NCBI GenBank assembly: GCA_027039165.1
Contig: JALWEZ010000163.1
Span: 1 to 9,276 of the forward strand
DNA length: 9,276 nucleotides
Reading direction: 5' to 3'
Source of the DNA: Candidatus Moraniibacteriota bacterium
GTDB lineage: Bacteria; Patescibacteriota; Minisyncoccia; Moranbacterales; GCA-2747515
Shown: positions 5,153-9,276 of the stretch, one piece after another
How positions within the stretch are numbered: the first letter of the stretch is position 1
Layout of the letters: each line of letters opens with the position of its first letter
Program-made: the position numbers and the translations under genes
Notes under the pieces: generated by a model
The model's database searches: none
Told to the model about the DNA's origin: nothing
What the model saw: the letters and a program-made list of their open reading frames with translations, nothing else

Positions 5153-6236
5153 ATGATTGAAATATCCAGTAAAACTGCAAAAGAATTTAAAAATAAACTC
5201 CTGCATCTGCAGGACTCTCTTTGAAGTTTTAAAAAAACAAAAAAGAATTTTAGAAATAGAAAAGCAAATAAATAAAGTTGATTTTTGGGAAGATAGAGAA
5301 AATGCTATTAAATTATCAAAAGAAAAAGAAGAATTATCTGAGATAGTGGATAATATAAAAAAAATTTCAGATAATATAGAGGATTTTTGTGAATTCATTG
5401 ATTTAATAGAAGACGTATCCGAATTAAAAGATGATGCTTTGAATATTCAGAGACAATTAGAAAAACTAGAAAAAATAACGTTGTTTTCGGGAAAATATGA
5501 TAGCAATGATGCCATTTTAACTATTAGAGCTGGTGCTGGAGGCACTGATGCACAGGATTGGGCATCTATGTTGCTTCGAATGTATTTAACATGGGCTCAA
5601 AATGAATCATATAAAACATCCATAATTGAACGTACATATGGTGCTGAGGCTGGGATTAAAAATGCAACTATAGAAATAAAAGGAGTTCAAGTTTATGGAA
5701 AATTAAAATCTGAAATAGGAGTTCATAGACTTGTGAGATTATCTCCATTTAATTCAGACAATCTAAGACAAACTTCTTTTGCTGAGGTAGAAATTTTGCC
5801 AATTGTTGAACAAATAGCAGATTTAAATTTGGAAGAAAAAGATTTAAAAATTGATACATTTCGCGCATCTGGTGCAGGAGGACAACATGTAAATACAACT
5901 GATAGTGCTGTAAGAATCACACATCTACCAACGAATATAGTAGCTTCTTGTCAAAATGAACGTTCACAATTAAGGAATAAAGAAACTGCAATGAAATTGC
6001 TAAAAGCAAAAATTAGTGCAATGAATTTAAAAAAAGAAGAAGAAAGAATAAATAATTTACGAGGAGATAGGAAAAAGGTTGAATGGGGAAGTCAAGTAAG
6101 ATCTTATACAATGCATCCTTATAAATTAGTAAAAGATCATCGCACAAAACACGAAACAACTCATATAGAAAAGGTTTTGAATGGGGAATTGGATGATTTT
6201 ATAGATGCTTTTTTACAGATGCAATCAAAAATATGA
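5153..6236 (+). CDS. prfB: Peptide chain release factor 2, made by programmed +1 frameshift
   Basis: RF2 recognises UGA and UAA stop codons and triggers peptide release. Translation starts at ATG 5153 and reads 23 codons to CTT (5219-5221), then TGA at 5222-5224. A +1 shift skipping T5222 continues with GAA and gives a 360-residue protein of normal length. The C-terminal frame alone reads back to a TTG at 5157, but its first residues (KYPVKLQKN...CICRT) are not RF2-like, whereas the ATG frame (MIEISSKTAKEFKNKLLHLQ) is. Numbered in the joined protein, S197-P198-F199 is the RF2-specific stop-recognition tripeptide and G242-G243-Q244 the peptidyl-hydrolysis motif (RASGAGGQHVN). RAGAGGTDAQDW at about 125-136 belongs to domain 2. 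No Shine-Dalgarno sequence precedes the ATG. The terminal stop is also TGA. ftsE and ftsX follow, a neighbourhood seen in many bacteria. Confidence 0.95.
5211..5224 (+). promoter_or_regulatory. RF2 autoregulatory frameshift site
   Basis: AGGA at 5211-5214 acts as the internal Shine-Dalgarno-like stimulator and CTT-TGA at 5219-5224 is the slippery codon plus in-frame stop, the same order as in E. coli prfB (AGGGGG-UAU-CUU-UGA). When RF2 is scarce, the ribosome pauses at UGA, slips +1 and makes more RF2. The stimulator is weaker than in E. coli (AGGA rather than AGGGGG). Confidence 0.92.
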
Positions 6237-6242
6237 TATAAT
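6212..6242 (+). promoter_or_regulatory. Promoter for ftsEX overlapping the end of prfB
   Basis: A perfect TATAAT at 6237-6242 is preceded by TGA (6234-6236), forming an extended -10; the same TGA is the prfB stop codon. The -35 is weaker: TTTACA 6212-6217 (19-nt spacer) or TTACAG 6213-6218 (18-nt spacer). The expected start is near 6249, about 19 nt before the ftsE ATG. Confidence 0.55.
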
Positions 6243-6267
6243 GGAGAAAGTGAAATAATACAAAAAT

Positions 6268-6957
6268 ATGAAACTTATAGAATTGAGGAATGTTGGTAAA
6301 AGTTATGGAGAAGAGTTTGTTATTCTAAAAAATATTAATCTTTCTATAGATGCTGGTGAATTCGTGTCTATTGTGGGAGCTTCTGGAGCTGGTAAGTCAA
6401 CTCTTTTGAAAATGATTTATGCTGATGAGGAACCGACTAGCGGTAAAATATTTTTTGGAGAACGTGATATAAGTACTATAAAGAAAAAAACACTACCTTT
6501 TTATAGAAGGAATTTCGGAACTGTTTTTCAAGATGCTAAGCTTTTGTCTTATAAAACTATATTTGAAAATGTTGCATATGCTTTAGAAGTGCAAGGTGCT
6601 GGTGATGAACAGATAAAAAAAGAAGTTCCAAAATTACTTGAAATAGTAGGGCTTTCAAAACAAAGTGATAAATATCCAAATCAAGTAAGTGGAGGAGAAG
6701 CACAAAGAGCGTCGCTAGCTAGAGCTTTAATTCATAGACCAAGAGTTTTAATTGCTGACGAACCGACTGGAAATCTGGATCCTGTTTCAACTTGGGAGAT
6801 GACTAAATTATTACTAAAAATAAATGATTTGGGTACTACTATAATATTAGCTACTCATGATGAAGCAGTTGTGAATAATATTTATAAAAGAGTTGTAGTT
6901 ATAGGAAATGGTACAATATTAAGTGATAATAAAAGAGGTAAATATTCTACTGAATAA
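6268..6957 (+). CDS. ftsE: Cell division ATP-binding protein FtsE
   Basis: FtsE is the cytoplasmic ATPase of the FtsEX complex, which sits at the division site and switches on cell-wall hydrolases through the membrane protein FtsX. The 229 residues match the family length. All ABC ATPase motifs are present: Walker A G37-ASGAGKST (37-45), Q-loop Q88 (GTVFQDAKLL), signature V140-SGGEAQR, Walker B VLIADEP (160-166) with catalytic E165, D-loop NLD (169-171) and H-loop H197. The signature reads VSGGE rather than the common LSGGE, a mild change. The ATG at 6268 gives the usual N-terminus; no good Shine-Dalgarno sequence is seen. ftsX starts 4 nt after the stop. The gene order makes FtsE more likely than the similar LolD/MacB-type ATPases. 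Confidence 0.93.
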   Translation: MKLIELRNVGKSYGEEFVILKNINLSIDAGEFVSIVGASGAGKSTLLKMIYADEEPTSGKIFFGERDISTIKKKTLPFYRRNFGTVFQDAKLLSYKTIFENVAYALEVQGAGDEQIKKEVPKLLEIVGLSKQSDKYPNQVSGGEAQRASLARALIHRPRVLIADEPTGNLDPVSTWEMTKLLLKINDLGTTIILATHDEAVVNNIYKRVVVIGNGTILSDNKRGKYSTE

Positions 6958-6961
6958 AAAT

Positions 6962-7879
6962 ATGTTTAAATCCATAAAATTTGTTCGTGTTTTACGAGAA
7001 GGTTGGTTGAGTTTTTATAGAGATAAGTGGCTTACGTTTGCTACGATTTCTGTAATGACACTTACTTTATTTTTGATTGGTGCCACTTTTTTTCTTTGGA
7101 TTGGTGTTCAAAAAACTGTAGATGAAGTAGAAAAACAGATAAATATAAGCATTTATTTTGATTTTGATGTAAAAGAAGATAAAATAAAATCAATTAAATA
7201 TCATTTAGAAAACAAAAAAATAAAAGAAATAAAGAAAATATCATACGTATCTAAGGAAGAAGCACTTAAACAATTCAAAGAAGAAGAAAAAGATGACGAA
7301 AATATGACAAAGGCACTAGAAATTGTAGGAGAGAATCCATTTCCAGCATCTCTTGAGATTATAGCAACCGATTCTTCTTATTATGAAAAAATAGATTCTT
7401 TTTTTGAGCAGGAGTATGGAGATATAGTACTTAGTTCCAATTATAAAAAAAATAAAAATGTTATAAGTGATATAAGAAACAGAATAGCCTTTTTGCAGAA
7501 AACAACATTTTTTTTAAGTATTATATTTTTCTTAATTGCTATACTTGTTACATTTAACACTGTAAGTATAAATATTTATTCTCACAAAAGAGAGTTTGAA
7601 ATCATGAGACTCGTAGGAGCTTCAAATTTGTATGTAAAGATGCCAGTTGTTACAGAAGGTGTTTTGTATGGTTTAGTTAGTTCTGTTACTGCTATAACAC
7701 TCTTAATTGTAACTGTGTATGTTATAGATCCATTTGCACAAAAAACATTGGAAAATGCACAAGTTTTTGATTTCTATAAAGGGAGTATGTTTATGATGGC
7801 TTTTATAGTTATTACTGCAGGCATATTACTCGGAGCTTTTAGTAGTTATATAGCAATAAGAAAATATTTAGAGAAATAA
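6962..7879 (+). CDS. ftsX: Cell division protein FtsX (permease-like)
   Basis: FtsX couples ATP hydrolysis by FtsE to peptidoglycan hydrolase activation outside the membrane. The ATG at 6962, 4 nt after ftsE, gives 305 residues; the same frame is open back to 6923 inside ftsE, but that extension (MIIKEVNILLNKN) is not FtsX-like. The topology is as expected: cytoplasmic N-terminus with R-EGWLSFYRDKWLTF, TM1 about 23-48, extracellular domain about 49-178 containing the conserved NPFPASLEI (125-133), then TM2 about 180-204, TM3 about 226-255 and TM4 about 275-298. The cytoplasmic loop REFEIMRLVGAS (210-221) is the FtsE-contacting segment typical of these permeases. The 3' end lies within a hairpin shared with the converging glycosyltransferase gene. 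Confidence 0.93.
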   Translation: MFKSIKFVRVLREGWLSFYRDKWLTFATISVMTLTLFLIGATFFLWIGVQKTVDEVEKQINISIYFDFDVKEDKIKSIKYHLENKKIKEIKKISYVSKEEALKQFKEEEKDDENMTKALEIVGENPFPASLEIIATDSSYYEKIDSFFEQEYGDIVLSSNYKKNKNVISDIRNRIAFLQKTTFFLSIIFFLIAILVTFNTVSINIYSHKREFEIMRLVGASNLYVKMPVVTEGVLYGLVSSVTAITLLIVTVYVIDPFAQKTLENAQVFDFYKGSMFMMAFIVITAGILLGAFSSYIAIRKYLEK

Positions 7880-7906
7880 TTTAGTTTAGTATTTCTTTTA
7901 AATATT
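7863..7906. terminator. Possible bidirectional terminator hairpin at the convergent junction
   Basis: AATATTTA (7863-7870) pairs with TAAATATT (7899-7906) and AGAAATA (7872-7878) with TATTTCT (7890-7896). A G-U or bulge at 7871/7897-7898 lies between them, and the loop has 11 nt. That makes 15 paired bases plus a wobble. U-rich sequence follows on both strands (CTTTTG on +, TTTTCTTATT on -). The element lies inside the last codons of both ftsX and the glycosyltransferase gene. The stem is AT-rich, so its strength is uncertain. Confidence 0.5.
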
Positions 7907-8954
7907 CTTTTGAGATATGTTCCCAGCTATTGTTTTTTGTAATGTAAGAAGAAGCTTTTTCTACAAAGTCTTCTTTTTTAAAATTATCATCTAATACTTC
8001 CAATACTTTTTCTAGCCATTGTTGTTTATTTTCATGAGCTACAGTAAAACCACTTTCGTTGTTTTTTATAGCATCTTTTAGTCCTTCTAAATCAGATACT
8101 ATTACAGGTATTTTGCAAACAGCGGCCTCTATAACACTTATACCAAATCCTTCCATATCACCATCTACTTTTATATTTGGTTGTACAAACACATCACAAG
8201 TGTGCCAAAGAGTAAGTAATTCTTCTTGAGTTACACGACCAAGTAATAATACTCTATTAAACTGTTTAGTTTCTGTTATAGCATTTTCTATATTTTTTCT
8301 ATCAGGGCCTTCACCTGCTACTATATATATAATGTTTTGAGGTAGGTCTGGTAAAACGTTTCTTATAAACCAAGCAACACCCTTTCTTTTTGCTAATCTT
8401 CCTGAGGTTAATATGAATTTGTAATCATTGTACTGTTCTCCTATTATATTTAGTAAATCATCTCTAGAAGCTCGAAAGTTTACAAATTTTTCGATAGTTA
8501 TGCCGTTTGGAATAAATGTACATTTATCTTGTGGTACTTCTCGTTTAGTTAGCTCTTTAATTGTTTGGTTACCTACACATATAAATTTATCACATTTTGG
8601 AAAAAAATAACTAGTCCAAAATATTTGATATAAAGGATGTTTGTAAGTGATATCTAATCCATGAGCAACACAAATAACTTTTGTGTTGGAATTAATTTTT
8701 TTAATCCACCAAGCTAAAATTGCCAAAAGTCCATCACCAAGTAAAATTGCATCATATTTTTTGACTATAAACAATAACCTAATAAACATTATAGGAATAA
8801 ATATAGGAAGTGCAATTTTCCCTAGCGTATTAGCTATAGTTGTGGTTTGTGAATATTTAGAAAGCCAGGTTGATAGCTCATAATTCATATTTTCAATACC
8901 TCCAACGACGGGAGGAAATGCTCTAGAAATGAACAGAATTTTTGGCTTTTTCAT
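7881..8954 (-). CDS. Glycosyltransferase, GT4-like (GT-B fold)
   Basis: This family moves a sugar from a nucleotide-sugar (or polyprenyl-linked sugar) to a lipid, polysaccharide or other acceptor at the inner membrane face. The 357 residues have the GT-B layout. The N-terminal acceptor domain begins KILFISRAFPPVVGGIE (5-21), with the glycine-rich loop at 17-19. A hydrophobic segment (about 47-64, ALPIFIPIMFIRLLFIV) probably anchors it to the membrane. IPNGI (148-152) is the interdomain hinge. The C-terminal donor domain has SGRLAKRKG (184-192) and the EX7E pair E268 and E276 within EGFGISVIEAA. The ATG at 8954 starts 2 nt after the upstream ligase-like gene, so the two form an operon, probably for envelope glycans or the wall. 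No Shine-Dalgarno sequence is seen. The precise substrate is unknown. Confidence 0.92.
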   Translation of the reverse strand: MKKPKILFISRAFPPVVGGIENMNYELSTWLSKYSQTTTIANTLGKIALPIFIPIMFIRLLFIVKKYDAILLGDGLLAILAWWIKKINSNTKVICVAHGLDITYKHPLYQIFWTSYFFPKCDKFICVGNQTIKELTKREVPQDKCTFIPNGITIEKFVNFRASRDDLLNIIGEQYNDYKFILTSGRLAKRKGVAWFIRNVLPDLPQNIIYIVAGEGPDRKNIENAITETKQFNRVLLLGRVTQEELLTLWHTCDVFVQPNIKVDGDMEGFGISVIEAAVCKIPVIVSDLEGLKDAIKNNESGFTVAHENKQQWLEKVLEVLDDNFKKEDFVEKASSYITKNNSWEHISKEYLKEILN

Positions 8955-8956
8955 AT

Positions 8957-9276
8957 TTAATTTTTTAGTTTTAAGCTATTTGCGTTATTTAGTACATCAG
9001 TTTTGAAATCATTATTTAATTCTTGATATCCATTCCAGCGTTTTTGACCATTATTCAACATGTTTTCTAGTACTTGTTTAAATTCTATACCAGATTTCTC
9101 CCATAAATGATGATAAAGTGTACCAGGAAGAGTATTTATTTCATTAACAAATAACTCTTGAGTCTCTTGATTTAATAAAAAGTCAATTCTCATAGTTCCA
9201 TTGCCCTGCACCTCTTTAAATACTTTTTTTGAATAACTTTGTATTTTTTCTTTAATATCATTACTTATATCAGCAG
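8957..9276 (-). CDS. D-alanine--D-alanine ligase-like ATP-grasp protein, C-terminal part
   Basis: The frame is open to the right edge of the window, so the N-terminal part and start lie outside; 105 residues are visible (9274-8960), ending in TAA at 8957-8959. They match the end of the ATP-grasp domain of D-Ala-D-Ala ligases, which join two D-alanines for peptidoglycan precursors. M-R-I-D-F and LFVNEINTLPG contain the Asp, Glu and Asn that bind the two Mg2+ ions in this family (D257, E270 and N272 in E. coli DdlB). After NTLPG the chain goes directly to TLYHHLWEKSG, shorter than the common PGFT-x-x-SMYPKLW segment, so the substrate loop is modified. It may be a Ddl-like paralogue rather than Ddl itself. 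A GTG at 9211 could be mistaken for a start, but the conserved sequence continues upstream. The glycosyltransferase follows directly. Confidence 0.8.
   Translation of the reverse strand, partial: ADISNDIKEKIQSYSKKVFKEVQGNGTMRIDFLLNQETQELFVNEINTLPGTLYHHLWEKSGIEFKQVLENMLNNGQKRWNGYQELNNDFKTDVLNNANSLKLKN

Noticed and set aside
5157..5222. TTG start giving a 359-residue RF2 in a single frame
   Set aside because: The encoded N-terminus is not RF2-like, and the overlapping ATG frame with CTT-TGA matches the known programmed frameshift.
6923..6961. Longer N-terminus for FtsX starting inside ftsE
   Set aside because: The added residues are unlike FtsX N-termini; the ATG at 6962 gives a normal length.
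1..9276. Recoded UGA (UGA as glycine) as in some Patescibacteria
   Set aside because: RF2 is present with a UGA-dependent frameshift and itself ends in UGA; no gene needs an in-frame UGA read as an amino acid.
1..9276. Mobile element, CRISPR array, tRNA or rRNA gene
   Set aside because: No transposase or phage gene, no spaced direct repeats outside the TPR coding units, and no cloverleaf or rRNA-like sequence was found.

Overview
The window is AT-rich bacterial chromosomal DNA, densely packed with genes read with the standard bacterial code. It holds eleven protein genes: nine on the + strand, then two on the - strand after a tail-to-tail junction at 7879/7881. UGA is a real stop here, because an RF2 gene with the classical CUU-UGA frameshift site is present. 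This argues against the UGA-recoded Gracilibacteria/Absconditabacteria. Small genes, the prfB-ftsE-ftsX block, greA beside lysS, few Shine-Dalgarno sequences and a LysRS carrying an extra HD-hydrolase domain together suggest a low-GC member of the Candidate Phyla Radiation (Patescibacteria). That placement is an inference. I see no IS element, phage gene, CRISPR array, tRNA or rRNA.

Layout: 1-412 is the end of a tetratricopeptide-repeat protein. 413-818 is a long gap with a strong promoter (634-661) and an AU-rich, hairpin-rich leader for greA (819-1277). lysS (1363-3495) has its own promoter and encodes class II lysyl-tRNA synthetase fused to a C-terminal HD phosphohydrolase-like domain. A small HxGH nucleotidyltransferase (3516-3956) follows. 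3957-4059 holds a strong dyad, then a 49-residue lipoprotein gene (4060-4209) and a terminator (4214-4244).

A new transcription unit starts at a promoter that almost touches the start codon of an exported FN3/coiled-coil membrane protein (4287-5141). prfB follows 11 nt later and needs a programmed +1 frameshift at 5219-5224. prfB ends in UGA, the only non-UAA stop in the window, and that UGA forms the TGn of an extended -10 box for ftsE (6268-6957) and ftsX (6962-7879). On the - strand, a D-Ala-D-Ala-ligase-like ATP-grasp gene (running off the right edge) is followed 2 nt later by a GT4-type glycosyltransferase (8954-7881). The junction with ftsX carries a hairpin that lies inside both coding sequences.

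Functional picture: translation and transcription maintenance (GreA, LysRS-HD, RF2), division and cell-wall control (FtsEX, the ligase-like protein, the glycosyltransferase) and surface proteins (lipoprotein, FN3 protein). The most unusual items are the LysRS-HD fusion, the two-UGA layout of prfB and the dyad before the lipoprotein gene.
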